A DNA stretch of 64,000 nucleotides from CAWIJJ01 sp963836405 (GCA_963836405.1 CAWIJL010000001.1:186001-250000), one strand, 5' to 3'; numbered from the stretch's first letter, positions 25,523 to 37,362 are shown. A program made the numbers and translations. Notes: generated by a model from the letters alone, not told the origin.

Positions 25523-28053
25523 TCACTCATATCGTAACGCGACCATCGGGTCCACCTTCGTTGCACGCCGTGCCGGAATGAAACCGGCCAGCGCGGTGAT
25601 TGCCAGTAGCACCGCCACGGAACTGGCAATGCTGAGCGGGTCCTGCGGGGTCAGGCCGAACAGGAACGTGCTCACCAGCTTCGTCAGCCAGAACGCAGCC
25701 GGAAGACCAATCAGCGCGCCCAGCCCGATCATCACCGCGCTCTCCCGCAATACCAGCCACAGCACCTCCCCGGGTTTGGCGCCGAGAGCCATACGAATGC
25801 CGATCTCACGCACGCGGCGCGCCACCGATTGCGCCATCACGCCGTAAAGCCCGATCGCCGCCAGCAGGAGGGCCAGGGCACCGAAAAATCCGCAGAGTGT
25901 CGCCACCATCCGCTCCTGCGAGATGTTGTTGTCGAACTGGTCTTCGAGCGTCAGCGTTTGCAGAATCGGAATCGCCGGGTCGAGCGTAACGGCTTCCCGG
26001 CGGATGGCCGGCAGCATCTGGTTCGGATCGGTACGCGAGCGGACCGCAAGCGTCATGGTGTCCGACCGTCCCGCCAGACCGGCACATAGACCATGCTCTC
26101 CACCTTCTTGCGCAGCCCGAAGTAGTTCGCGCTCTTCACCACGCCCACAATCTCGAATGAATTCTCCGGTGCGTACTTCGATTCGCGGCTGAACCGCTTT
26201 CCCACCGGCATTTGATTGGGGAAGTATTTCTGGGCAAAGGCCTCGTTCACGATGGCCACCGGCGGGGGCGGCCCCAACTTCGGGTTGTCTTCCCGCTTTT
26301 CCGGCGGGTCGGGAGTAAACGCCGGGTTGTCCTCCGCCGTGAAATCGCGGCCAAGAATGATCGGAATCCCCATGGTCTCGAAGAACCCCGGCCCGACCGC
26401 GTTGAAGTCTACCACCATGCGTTCTTTGGGCTTCGGCTGATAGCCTTCGATGGCAAGGTCGCCGTTCCACCGCATTCCCGCAAGCGGCGTGATCCTGCCC
26501 AGGCTTGCCCGCTGCACTCCGGGAAAAACGCCCACGCGAGCGGCGAGCCGCTCGTAATAGTCGCGCAGGCGCTGCCCTTTGTAGCCGCTCGCCTGCGGAT
26601 TGATACTGACCAGCAGCACGTTTTCGCGCGCGAAGCCGGGGTCGAGCGTGCGCAGGTTGCGCAGGCTGCGGATCAGAAGGCCCGCGCCGATCAGAAGCAG
26701 CAGGGAGACCGCCACCTGTAGCACCACCAGCGAACGCCGCAGGTCGAACCTCCGCCGCACCGCGCCGCCCAACTCATTCTTTAAGGTCCCGGTGAGATTG
26801 GGTCGAGTGGCTTGCAGCGCCGGCACCAGGCCACATACGATCCCCACCAGCAGGGAAAGCGCAAACGAGAAACCGAGGAGCCGGAAATCGGGCGCGATAT
26901 TCAATTCGATATCGATCTGACGTTGCGGCATCAGCCCGATCAACACCTGGATGCCCCACCATGCAAACAGAAGGCCCGCGATGCCCCCGGCGACGGAGAG
27001 CAAAACGCCCTCCACCAGCAGTTGAGATATCAGCCGCCGCCGGCTGGCGCCCACCGCCAGGCGAATCGCAATCTCCTTTTGCCGCGCCGCCGCCCGCGCC
27101 AGCAGCAGGTTGGCTACGTTGGCGCAGGCAATCAACAGCACCATCGCCACCACGCCCATCAGCACCGTCAGCGGTTTGGAAACGGTTCGGCGCCACCACG
27201 AATAGCCCGTGCTCCCGGGCATTGCCACACCCACTTCCTTTTCCCGCGGCTCCGACCGTTTCGCCGCCCGCTCCCGCTCCTCCGGATCGTTTTGCAGTAT
27301 CTGCTGCCACAGCACGGTGAGTTCGGGCGAGGCGGCCTTGAAGCTTATCCCGGGCTTCATCCGGGCCATGACGTTCAGCCACCAGACGTGCCGCGAGTTC
27401 CACTGCTTGTACCCGCGGTTGATCTGGTAGGTCATCATGATGGGCACGTAAACGTCCGGCGAGGTGCCCACCACGGTTCCGTGGAAGCCGCGCCGCACCA
27501 CACCGATCACCGTGAACGGCGACCCGTTCATCGTGACCGGCTTTCCGAGCGTCGCCGTGCTGCCGGCGAATCGGCGCTGCCAGAATTCGTAGCTCAGCAC
27601 CACATACGGATGCGCGCCTTCCGTTACGTTGTCCGCTGGCGCAAACAGCCGGCCGATCACCGGCGTCACACCCAGCACATCGAAGTAGTTGCCGGAGACC
27701 AGCGCGCCCGAAACCACTTCCGACCCGGCGGTCCGTTCGTCCGGGACGCTGAATGCGATCGACGTTCCTCCGCCCGTGGTCGCAATCAACCCGGCGAACG
27801 ACTTGTTGTGGTCGCGAATGTATTCGTAATCCGGGTAATTGAACGAGGTGTTGGGGTCGTCCGGGTTGCCGATACCGATCGCTGCCAGCTCTTCCGGAGC
27901 GCGCACGGGCAGCGATTTCAGCAGCACCGTGTCGATTAGGGTAAATATGGCGGTGTTAGCGCCGATCCCAAACGCCAGGGACAGCACGGCGATGGCGGTA
28001 AATCCGCGGTTCTTGAGGAAAACCCGCAGCGCAAAACGGATATCTTGCAGCAT
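25523..28053 (-). CDS. ADOP-family permease (MacB/FtsX-type), interrupted by one frameshift
   Basis: From the ATG at 28053 (MLQDIRFALRVFLKNRGF) the first frame encodes 666 residues: first helix, MacB periplasmic domain, first FtsX bundle (QKEIAIRLAVGASRRRLI) and second periplasmic domain, ending at YVPVWRDGRTP. The remaining C-terminal bundle (DQFDNNISQERMVATLCGFFGALALLLAAIGLYG, REIGIRMALGAKPGEVLW, PARRATKVDPMVALRYE) continues in another frame. One added base near 26060 would restore an 843-residue protein of normal length. The first frame's TGA (26055-26053) overlaps an in-frame ATG at 26056 of the second part, so re-initiation is conceivable. Sequencing error or a recent mutation is more likely. 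It follows the BNR gene by 87 bases. Confidence 0.8.
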
Positions 28054-28140
28054 GAACCCTCCCGGACATCGTGCGAAGACCGCCCCCCGATGGCGGGCGG
28101 TTCAGAGATTAGACGATCTCACCCCACTGTTGGTTGGCCG

Positions 28141-31100
28141 CTAATTTCCTCCAAAACGGCCGCCCGCGCGGGCCGGCGGAGGCGGCGCTCCGGTCGTCTT
28201 CAGCGGATCCAGGCCGCTCCCCGTGATCTGCCGGTTGTAGGCCGGCACGTCCTTCTCCATCACGCTCTTGTACTGCGCCTGCACTGCCGCCAGTTGTTTC
28301 TCCAGATCCAGCACCAGGCCGATGGCGGTTTCCGTCGGCCCCCAATCGCCCGATCCCTGCACATCCCCGCGCCCGTCCCGATCTCGCCGTTCAGCCAGAT
28401 GAAATTCTGATACAGCTTGTACGCCGTCTGGAAATACTTATCGTCGCTGAGGGCATCCGCGCGCGTGATCATCTGGTACTCGACATCCTGAAGCTTCGCG
28501 TCGATCGCGTTGATCGCCTTCAGCAGAGCATCCTTGCCCGCCGACTGTTTTTGGCCTGGTTTTCGAGCTGCCTGCGCATCCATTCGATCTGGTTGGTCAT
28601 GTCCGACACCTGGTTGATGTCGTTCCGCACCTTCAACTGGAGGCGCACCGAAGATTGCAGTTCCGCATCCGTGCCGTGGCTGTCCGGCGGCCGGAGGATT
28701 TCGAGCGGCTGTGTGTACGACCTGCCGTCCACCATCATCTTGACGGTGTATTTCCCGGGCGCGGCGATGGGCCCCACCTCCGCCTGCGAAAGGCCCCAGT
28801 GCGTGATCGGGCGGGTGTCCTGCCCCTGGAAGCGCGGCTCTTCCCAAATGTGCGGATTCTCGGGTGGAGTAGTGCGCAGCGCCACCGTGCGCGGCCGTTC
28901 ATAATGCAGATCCCAGGTAAACCGGTTGAGGCCGGCCCGCCCGTTGCCCGCCTGCAAGAGGCGCACCGCGGCCCCCTGGGCGTCCGCGATCTCAAACATG
29001 ACAGGAGTCTTGGCCGGCTCCTTGAGCCAGTACGTGAATTGCGCGCGCGCCGCGCCCTTCAACAGGCGATACGCCGGACGCGGCGCCACCAGCCGCGCGG
29101 CTTCCGTCGGCGTCTGCTCCAGCAGGCCCTGTTCCAGTGGCGTGATGTCGTCCATGATGTACAGCCCGCGCCCGTAGGTCGAGAGCACGATATCATGCGC
29201 CTGTTTCTGCACCACGATCCAGGAAACGGGGGCGTGCGGCAGTCCCGCCTGTAGCGGCTTCCACCTCCCGCCATCATCCATCGAATAGTAGAGGGCGTTG
29301 CCCGTGCCCACGAACAGGTTGCCCTTCTTGTTGGGGTTCTCGGCGATGACTCGCGCGTAAGCCAGCGGCCCGCCCTTGGGCAGCCCGTCGCTGATCTTGC
29401 GCCAGGTCTTGCCGAAATCGGCGGTCTTGTAGATCCACGGCTCGCGGTTGTCCATCAGATGGAAATCGACGCAGATGTATGCCGTCCCCGCCTCGTGGTG
29501 CGAAGGCTCGATTTTCGAGACCACGCCCCACTCCGGCAGCCCGGTGATGTTGCGCGTCACATCCACCCAGTTCTTGCCCGCATCGCTCGTGTACCACACT
29601 TTGCCATCGTTCGTGCCCGCCCAGATCAGCCCGCGCTGCACCGGCGAGGGCGCGATTGCGAACACCACCTCGCCGTAAAACTGGCCCAGGTTGTCCCCCA
29701 CAATCCCGCCCGAGGAGACGATCCGGCTCGGATCTTTCGTGGAGAGGTCGGGACTGAGTTCGGTCCAGCTCACGCCCCCGTTGGTAGTGCGCAGAACCAT
29801 CTGGCACCCGTAATAGACCGTGTTGTGGTCGAACGGATCGATGGCCAGCGGCGGCGACCAGTGGCAGCGGTACTTCACCTGATTCGGCGCCGCATCGAGC
29901 GTATGCAGCCACGGACTGACCGACCGCGCCATCTTCGACCGCGCGTCGTACCGCGTCACCTGGTTGCCGTAGCAGGTGGCCCACACGATACCCGAATCCA
30001 CCGGATCCGGGATCGTGAATCCCGATTCGCAGCCGCCCAGGCCGTGCTCCCAGGTGCCCGCGCCGCCGCGTCCGCCGCCAAACCCCTGCCCCGGCACGTT
30101 CGGTCCCGCTTCGACCACATTATTCAGCCCGCGCATGGTGCCGTCGTCCTGCATGTTGCTGTAGATCTTGTACGGCACATCGTTGTCAACCGCCACGTGG
30201 TACATCTGCCCTATCGGCAGGGTCACGCGCGTGGAGGTCTGGCCGTGATCCGTGGTCACGTACATGCCGCCGTCGTGCGTCACCACGATCCGCTTGCCGT
30301 CCGGGTCGATCCAGATGTCGTGCGTATCGCCGCCCCACGGCATGGTGCGGAACGATTTCCCTCCGTCGGTCGAGAGCCAGAAACTGCTGTTCGCCACCAT
30401 GACCTCGTCTGCGTTGGCGGGCGAAACCTTGAGCGAAATGTAATATCCGGCGCGTCCGATCAGGGGCCGCTGCCAGTTGACCACAGCCCAATGTTCGCCA
30501 CCATCGTCCGATCGCCACAGCGAACCCTGGTCGGCCGTCTGGATCAAAGCATAGACGCGCTTGGAATCAGTCGGCGCAATGCCTACGTCGATCTTGCCCA
30601 CCGGCGATTTCGGCATCCCGGCGTCTTCGACACGCTTCCAGTTCGCGCCGCCATCGTGCGTGAAGTACACGCCGCTGCCGGGACCGCCGCTGAACATCGC
30701 CCAGGTGTGCATCACCACCTGCCACGTGCCGGCCACCAACGTGTCAGGGTTTTTCGTGTCCATATCCAGGCCGGAGCAGCCTGTATCCGGGTCGACGAAG
30801 AGGGAGCGCTGCCAGCTCTTGCCGCCGTCGGTGGTTTTGTAGACGCCGCGCTCCTGCTGCGGACCCGTGAGCCGGCCGGCCGCGCAGACGTACACAATGT
30901 CGGGATTCGACGGATGAATCAGAATTCGGCCGACACGGCCCGTCTCGTCCAGTCCCATATGGGTCCACGTCTGCCCGGCGTCGGTCGATTTGTAGACGCC
31001 GTTGCCCATCATGTCGCTGTCGCGGATGGCCCACGCTTCGCCGGTTCCCGCCCACACCGTCTTCGGGTCAGACCTGGCCACCGCCAGCGCGCCGATGGCC

Positions 31101-31384
31101 TGCACCGGCTGGCTGTCGAAGATGGGCGCGAAGCTGCGCGCGCCGTCAGTCGATTTCCAGACCCCGCCAGAGGCCGCCCCGGCATAGTAGATGGAAGGAT
31201 CGCCGGGTACCCCTGCGGCTGCCGAGATCCGATTCCCGACCGCCGGTCCCATGAAGCGGAACGTCATCGGCGGTTGCGCCGCTCCGCCACCGCCGCGGCG
31301 CTGCGCCGCCGCCGGCGCTACACCCAGAGCCAGCGCCAGCAAACAGGGCGCGCAAATCCGGCCGAAACGACTGAAGTGGTACAT
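28141..31384 (-). CDS. Secreted BNR/sortilin-type beta-propeller protein, with two frameshifts near the C-terminus
   Basis: Starting at the ATG at 31384 (signal peptide MYHFSRFGRICAPCLLALAL), the product shows many Asp-box motifs: STDGARSFAP, STDAGQTWTH, TTDGGKSWQR, THDGGANWKR, TTNGGVSWTEL, TSDAGKNWVDV. A C-terminal beta domain and a helical tail follow. The main frame stops at 28520 after ENQAKNS. Adding one A to the A-run restores ENQAKKQSAGKDALLKAI. A second break near 28365 is restored by one extra G (GTGAGDVQGSGDWGP), after which the frame ends at 28141. The restored protein has about 1081 residues with a coiled-coil-like tail. It heads the gene row with the ADOP permease, CBM9-like and Rieske genes. 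Catalytic function unproven. Confidence 0.82.
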
Positions 31385-31494
31385 GTTAGCCCCCGCTACG
31401 GAATCGCTTGCAGTGTACCCGATGCCTCCCGAAGAGGTCAATTGGCCGGTCGACCGCCCTCGACCGCCGGCGCCCGTTACACTGGAAAGTGAAC

Positions 31495-34400
31495 ATGGAG
31501 GCCGCCGGATCCGGGAGTGTGGCAGTACTTGCCGAAAAGCCCTCCGTCGCGCGTGACATCGCGCGTGTCTTGGGCGCGGGCAGCAAAGGGGACGGCTACC
31601 TGCACGGCAATGGGTACGTGGTCACCTGGGCCATCGGCCATCTGGCCGCCCTGGCGCAGCCCCACGAGATCCGCCCCGAATGGCGGCAGTGGTCCCGCTC
31701 TCTCCTGCCCATGCTGCCGCGCGAGTGGCCGCTGGTGGTTTACGAAAAGACCAGTGACCAGTTCGAAACGGTCAAGCGCATCCTGACCTCGCCCAAGATC
31801 TCCCGCATCGTATGCGCTACCGACGCCGGCCGCGAGGGCGAGCTGATTTTCCGCTACATCTACGAGGCCGCCGGTTCCTCAAAGCCGGTGAGCCGGCTCT
31901 GGATCTCGTCTCTCACCCCGGACGCCATCCGCCGCGGTTTCGACAACCTGAAGCCGGGCACCGACTACGATTCCCTCGCCGATGCGGCCCGCGGCCGCAG
32001 CCGCGCCGACTGGCTGGTGGGCATGAACCTTTCCCGCGCCTACTCCCTCACCTATGGCGAAGACCTTTCCGTGGGGCGCGTGCAGACTCCCACGCTGGCT
32101 ATGCTCGTCGAGCGGGAGCTCGCCATTCGCCGCTTCGTGCCTGAAGACTACCTTGAGGTGGAGGCCACCTTTCATCCCCAGCCGGCCCCGGCGGAGCAGA
32201 CTTACAAGGGCACCTGGCTGCGCGACCGCGCTGCCGCCGGCGCCGATAAGGAATCTCTCCAACAGGCCATGCGGCTCCCGGCGGACGGCGAAGAAGCCGC
32301 GCGCATCAAAGCGCGCGCCCGCACCGGACAGGCAGCCATCGAATCCATCCAGGCGCAGACGCAGCGCATGCCGCCGCCGCTGCTCTACGATCTGACCGAA
32401 TTGCAGCGGCACGCCAACCGCCTCTACGGCTTCAGCGCGCAGAAGACCCTGGACATCGCCCAGGCCCTCTACGAGCGTCACAAGCTGATCAGCTATCCGC
32501 GTACCGATAGCCGTCATCTTTCTCAGGATGTCGCCGGAACCTTGCCGCGCATCGTCGCTGCCGTCGCCGAACCCTACCGCGAGCAACTCGCGCCCGGAAC
32601 CGGCGAACGCCCCCTCGGCCGCCGCTATATCGACGATGCCAAGGTCACCGACCATCACGCCATCATCCCCACCGCCACTCCGCCCGGCAGAGCCGACCTC
32701 TCCACCGAGGAACACCGCATCTACGACCTGGTCTGCCGGCGCCTGCTGAGCGCCTGGCACGAGGACCACATCTGGTCCGTGACCACGGTCATCACCGCCA
32801 TCCGCAACGATGCCATCGTGGACCGCTATCACACCTCCGGCAGCGCCGTGCAGCAGGTGGGCTGGAAGGTGCTGGACATCGCCCCCGCCAAATCCAAGAA
32901 GCCGCGAGGCGCCCAGGCGGGAGATCGGCGAGACCGAAAATTTGCCTCCAGGCCTCGCCCACGGGCAGCCGCAGGACGTAGTGGATGTGGAGGTGCTCAA
33001 GAAGAAAACACGCGCTCCGAAGCGCTTCACCGAGGCCACACTCCTCACGGCCATGGAAACCGCCGGCGCCACGCTGGACGAAAAAGAGCTCTCCGACGCC
33101 ATGAAAGACTCGGGCCTCGGCACTCCAGCCACCCGCGCCGCCATTATCGAGGTGTTGCTCAAGCGCGAGTACATCGTCCGCAACGGCAAGAGCCTGGAAG
33201 CCACCGACAAGGGCATCCGCCTGATCGAAGTGGTGCACCCGGAGGTGAAGAGCCCGGCCATGACGGGACAGTGGGAAGCCTACCTCCGGCGCATTCAGCG
33301 CGGAGCGGCGAGGCTCGCGCCCTTCCTCGCAGGCATCGAGGACTACGTGCGGAAAGTGGTCGGCAAGACGGGGGAGATTCCCGCGCGCCCGCGCACCGGC
33401 CCATCCGGCAATCCGCCTCGGCCGGCCCAGGCGGCCGCCTCCGAACCAGCATCCCCGCCGCCGGCCGCCATCGCCGCGCGCGCGGGGGCGTCGCTTCACG
33501 AGTTGCTCCATTCCGGCTTCGGGTTCGCTGACTTTCGCGCCAGTCAGGAGCAGGTTTGCCGCTCCGTGCTCGATGGCAAGGATGTCCTCCTGGTGATGCC
33601 CACCGGCAGCGGAAAATCGCTGTGCTACCAGTTGCCGGCCCTGGCCCTCGGCGGAACCGTGCTGGTCATCAGCCCGTTGATCGCCCTCATGGACGACCAG
33701 GCCTCGAAGCTGTCGGCGCGTGGCTTCGCCGTGGGCCGCATTCACTCCGGCCGTGACCGTGCCGAATCCCGCCAGGTGTCAATCGATTATCTGAACGGCC
33801 GCCTCCAGTTCCTCTTCATCGCGCCCGAACGCCTGCGCGTGACTGGCTTCCCGGAAATGCTGGCCCGGCGCAAGCCGTCCCTCGTCGCCATCGATGAGGC
33901 CCACTGCATCTCGCAATGGGGCCACGATTTCCGCCCCGATTACCGCATGCTCGGCCAGTACCTGCCCACCTTTCGCCCTGCCCCGGTGATCGCCCTGACC
34001 GCCACCGCCACTCCGATTGTTCAGAACGACATCGTGGTGCAGCTCGGACTCGATGCGCCTTCCCGCTTCATCCAGGGGTTCCGGCGGGAGAACCTGGCCG
34101 TGGAAGTCGTAGAAGTGCCGCAATACGCGCGCCCGGGCATGGCGCTGGAGCTGCTGCAAGACGAATCGCGGCGGCCGGCCATCGTCTACGTGCCCACCCG
34201 CGCCAGCGCGACGGAACTCGCCGCCCAACTCTCCGCCCACTTTCCCTGCGGCGCCTATCACGCCGGGCTCGACGCCGACCGCCGCCAGCGCGTCCAGCAT
34301 GCCTTCCTGGAAGGCGGGATGCAGGTAATGGTGGCGACCATCGCCTTCGGAATGGGCATCGACAAACCGGATGTCCGCACCGTGATTCACACCGCGCTGC

Positions 34401-35521
34401 CCGCCAGCCTCGAAGCCTACTACCAGGAGATCGGGCGCGCCGGACGCGACGGGCTGCCCGCCCGCACCATCCTGATGCACTCCTATTCGGACCGCCGCAC
34501 CCACGATTACTTCTTCGAGCGCGACTATCCGGACGCGACCGTGCTCGACGCCATTTTCGCGCGGCTGGGCGGGGCGCCGGTCGAAAAAGCGCTGCTGCAG
34601 AAGCAGGTCCGGATGGACGTTGACGCTTTTGATAAGGCTCTCGAGAAACTGTGGATCCACGGCGGCGCCGTCGTGGATTATGCCGAAAACGTGACCCGCG
34701 GGCAGCAGGGATGGCGAGAATCCTACGTCGCGCAATCGGAGCAGAAACAGCGCCAGCTCGAACTCATGCTGCGCTTCGCCGAATCGAGCGAATGCCGCAT
34801 GGCGGCGATGGTGCGCCACTTCGGAGACCTCGCCGACAGCCGAAAAGCCTGCGGCGTCTGCGATTTCTGCGCCCCGGCCGAATGCGTGGGACAGCGCTTC
34901 CGCCCGCCGGCAGCCGAAGAAAGCGAGGCCGCCTCCCGCATCCTGGCCGCCCTGCGCGGCGTCGATTACCGGCCCACGGGCAAACTCCACGCCGAACTCT
35001 TCCCCGACGGCATGAGCCGCAACGCGTTTGAAGAAGTGATGGGCGCTCTGGCCCGCGCCGGCCTCGTGCGCCTTACGAGCGCCGTCTTCGAGAAGGACGG
35101 ACGGTCTATTTCCTACACTAAGGCCAGCATCACCCCCGCCGGCGAGCAGGTGGACGACGCCCGCCCGCCCGAACTGCGGATGAAAGCCGCGCCGGCCGCG
35201 CCGCCCCGCGCGCGCAAGGGCAAGCGCAAAGCAAAGGGCAAACGAAAAGAGAAGAAGACCCGCCGCCCGCCATCGCCCGAGACCGTGCAATTCACCTCCA
35301 CGCAAAGCGAGCGCGTGGAGGATGCCCTGCGCAACTGGAGGCTAGGCGAAGCCAAACGGCGCGGCATTCCCGCCTTCCGGATTTTCACCGACGCAGCGTT
35401 GAAGGCCGTGGCCGAGCGCCGCCCCTCCACCGCCGCGGAGCTTCTGGGTATCCCGGGAATCAATTTGAGCACCGTGGAAAAGTACGGCGCCCATATCTAC
35501 CGGCTGGTGACAACGAGGTAG
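31495..35521 (+). CDS. Topoisomerase III - RecQ helicase fusion protein (one frameshift)
   Basis: One coding unit of about 1341 residues after correcting a single extra base near 32923 (removing one G from GGG restores RGAQAEIGETENLPPGL). Residues 1-640 are a type IA topoisomerase of the TopB class: Toprim motif AEKPS (E14), TDAGREGELIF (D110) and the active-site tyrosine Y334 in SYPRTDS, then the TopB-typical LPPGLAHGQ and KKKTRAPKRFTEATLLTAME. After a proline/alanine-rich linker, from about 665, comes RecQ: Walker A PTGSGKS (K707), DEAH at 800 with SQWGHDFRPDY, QEIGRAGRDG, the zinc cysteines ECR...ACGVCDFC, a winged-helix region, a basic linker and a C-terminal HRDC domain. It would unwind and decatenate DNA in one chain. 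The ATG at 31495 follows a divergent gap with the BNR gene. Confidence 0.88.
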
Positions 35522-35524
35522 CCC

Positions 35525-37285
35525 TTACAAGGGGGGTCGCGGCAGTTTGACCACTTCCCAGCCGGCTGTGCCCTTTACCTTCACCGGACGACGAAAGACC
35601 TTGCCGCCTTCCACCGCGTACAGCCAGTCCAGTTCCCGGCCGCCGAACGCGATCGCCGACACGCTGCCGTGCTCCGGCGCATTCAGAATCGTCGCCACGC
35701 GCCCATTGGCTTCGCAAACCTGAATTCCCAGCGGCGTGGCGAAGTACACCTGTCCGATGGAGTCCTCGGCCACACCCATCACTCCGCTCATCCACCCCGA
35801 TTCCGGCATCTCCAGCCGGTAGAAGGGCTCCCCGTTCTCAAGGGACCCATCGGCCGCGATCTGGAACGACCAACTGAACCGCGACTGCGCATCCGTCGCA
35901 ACCAGCATGGCCTGGTCGCCGGAGAGCGCCACGCCCGCCGGAGCCGCCATTTCCGCTTGCGCGGCGCCGTTCCTGCCGGCGACCGCAACCGTCTTCCGAA
36001 CCGCATCGGTGTAGTAGATCGCGCCCTGGCTGGTCACCGCGAAATCGGCCGCGTCCACCTTCTGCGCGGCCACTTTTTCGTCACCTGCCTGTCCCCAGGA
36101 GACGATCCGCTTTCGGCCGGGCTGCGCCGCGTAGAGCCTTCCATCCGCCCCCACCCGCAGCGCACCCGCTCCGCCCGAACTCTCCTTGAACACGGCCACT
36201 TTGCCCGAGGGATCGGACCGATACACCCGGTTGGCCGCCGGATCCGAAAAATAGACATTGCCCTGCCGGTCCGCCGCCAGCCCGCCCACGTTTCCGTAGT
36301 TCGCCCCAACCTCCTCCCAGGGCTTCTCGGCCCAGACGGTGGAGTACACCCTGCCCCGTGTGTCATATCCAGGCTGACCCATGGCTGCCGGCGTTTTTGC
36401 CGAAACCGGCTTGGGGTACTCGCGCCACAACCAGCGCAGCGCTTCCGGCATGATGGCGCCGCCCTGCTTCATGTTGTGCCCCTCTTCGCCCATCACCAGC
36501 TTCACGTCGTAACCGGCGAACTCGAATGCCTCCAGCATCACCTGGTTATTGATCGGCCAGCTTCCCGCGTAAAACGTGCCGTAGGGCTGTCCCGGCACAA
36601 TATGGTCGTTGCGCCCTTCCTGCATGAAGATGCGAATCGGCTTCGGTTCCGTCTTGCGGATCAGCCCGGGGAGCGAGTCGGCCCCTTTCATGGCGACGAA
36701 CGTACCGATGAAGCTGAGCACGCGATGAAACTGATCGGGCCGGTTCCAGGCCGCGGCGAATGCGCCCACCGCGCCCGTGCTGATGCCCGCGATCGCGCGT
36801 TCGTCCGGGTTTTTCGAAAGGTTGTAGCTTTTGGCCACCTCGGGAATGAGTTCCTCGAGCAGGAATCGCGAATAACGGTCGCTCAGCGAGTCGTACTCGA
36901 AAACGCGCTCGAAACGGCTCTGCGCCTGTGGCATGGAGGGCGGCAGCACGCCTGGATCGACGAAGATTCCAATCATCGCGGGCAAGTCGCCCTTCGCGAT
37001 CAGGTTGTCCAGCACCGCCGGCACGCGCTCGCCGTTCCCCAGGCGCCCGCTGCCGTCCAGAAAAATCATCAGCGGCGCCGGTTTGTCGGCCTTGTACTGC
37101 GCCGGCACGTACACAGCGTAATTATGCGGCGTGCCCGGATAGAAGCGGCCGGGCGGCAGCACGTGTTTCGTGACCGTACCCTGAGGAACGCCGGGCTGAA
37201 CCTGCGAATCCGGTCCGAGGGCGTAATCCTGCGCGCAGCCGCAACCCCCCGCGCACGCCAGCAAAAGAGCGAAACGAATCTTCAT
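35525..37285 (-). CDS. Secreted esterase (enterochelin-esterase-like alpha/beta hydrolase) fused to an SMP-30/NHL-type propeller
   Basis: The 586-residue product begins with a signal peptide (MKIRFALLLACAGGCGCAQ). The alpha/beta hydrolase half has the nucleophile elbow AGISTGAVGAF (S169), a likely acid in QEGRNDHIVPG and a histidine in GEEGHNMKQGG. From about residue 330 a six-bladed propeller of SMP-30/gluconolactonase type follows (GLAADRQGNVYFSDPAANRVYRSD, AIYYTDAVRKTV, GVAEDSIGQVYFATP). Such proteins likely cleave an ester of a sugar or siderophore-like compound in the periplasm. The first 264 codons are duplicated, in damaged form, at 40818-41628. Convergent with the topoIII-RecQ gene. 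Confidence 0.8.
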   Translation of the reverse strand: MKIRFALLLACAGGCGCAQDYALGPDSQVQPGVPQGTVTKHVLPPGRFYPGTPHNYAVYVPAQYKADKPAPLMIFLDGSGRLGNGERVPAVLDNLIAKGDLPAMIGIFVDPGVLPPSMPQAQSRFERVFEYDSLSDRYSRFLLEELIPEVAKSYNLSKNPDERAIAGISTGAVGAFAAAWNRPDQFHRVLSFIGTFVAMKGADSLPGLIRKTEPKPIRIFMQEGRNDHIVPGQPYGTFYAGSWPINNQVMLEAFEFAGYDVKLVMGEEGHNMKQGGAIMPEALRWLWREYPKPVSAKTPAAMGQPGYDTRGRVYSTVWAEKPWEEVGANYGNVGGLAADRQGNVYFSDPAANRVYRSDPSGKVAVFKESSGGAGALRVGADGRLYAAQPGRKRIVSWGQAGDEKVAAQKVDAADFAVTSQGAIYYTDAVRKTVAVAGRNGAAQAEMAAPAGVALSGDQAMLVATDAQSRFSWSFQIAADGSLENGEPFYRLEMPESGWMSGVMGVAEDSIGQVYFATPLGIQVCEANGRVATILNAPEHGSVSAIAFGGRELDWLYAVEGGKVFRRPVKVKGTAGWEVVKLPRPPL

Positions 37286-37309
37286 GCAGCATGAATTATA
37301 TGTGATGAG
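36498..37309. repeat. 812-bp duplicated segment, copy 1 (5' part of the esterase gene)
   Basis: This segment and 40818-41628 are near-identical base for base, including the start codon and about 24 bases of upstream sequence. Homology starts at AGCTTCACGTCG and ends at GTGATGAG on the + strand. Copy 1 is the intact donor-like version. Confidence 0.85.
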
Positions 37310-37362
37310 TGGGATTGGGTCTGACAGGCCGACACATGATCTCGACGCCACCGGCAGTCCGC

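Noticed and set aside
29459..31492. Open frame of about 677 codons antisense to the second BNR protein
   Set aside because: Low-complexity, motif-free translation mirrored from a clearly real gene; no ribosome site.
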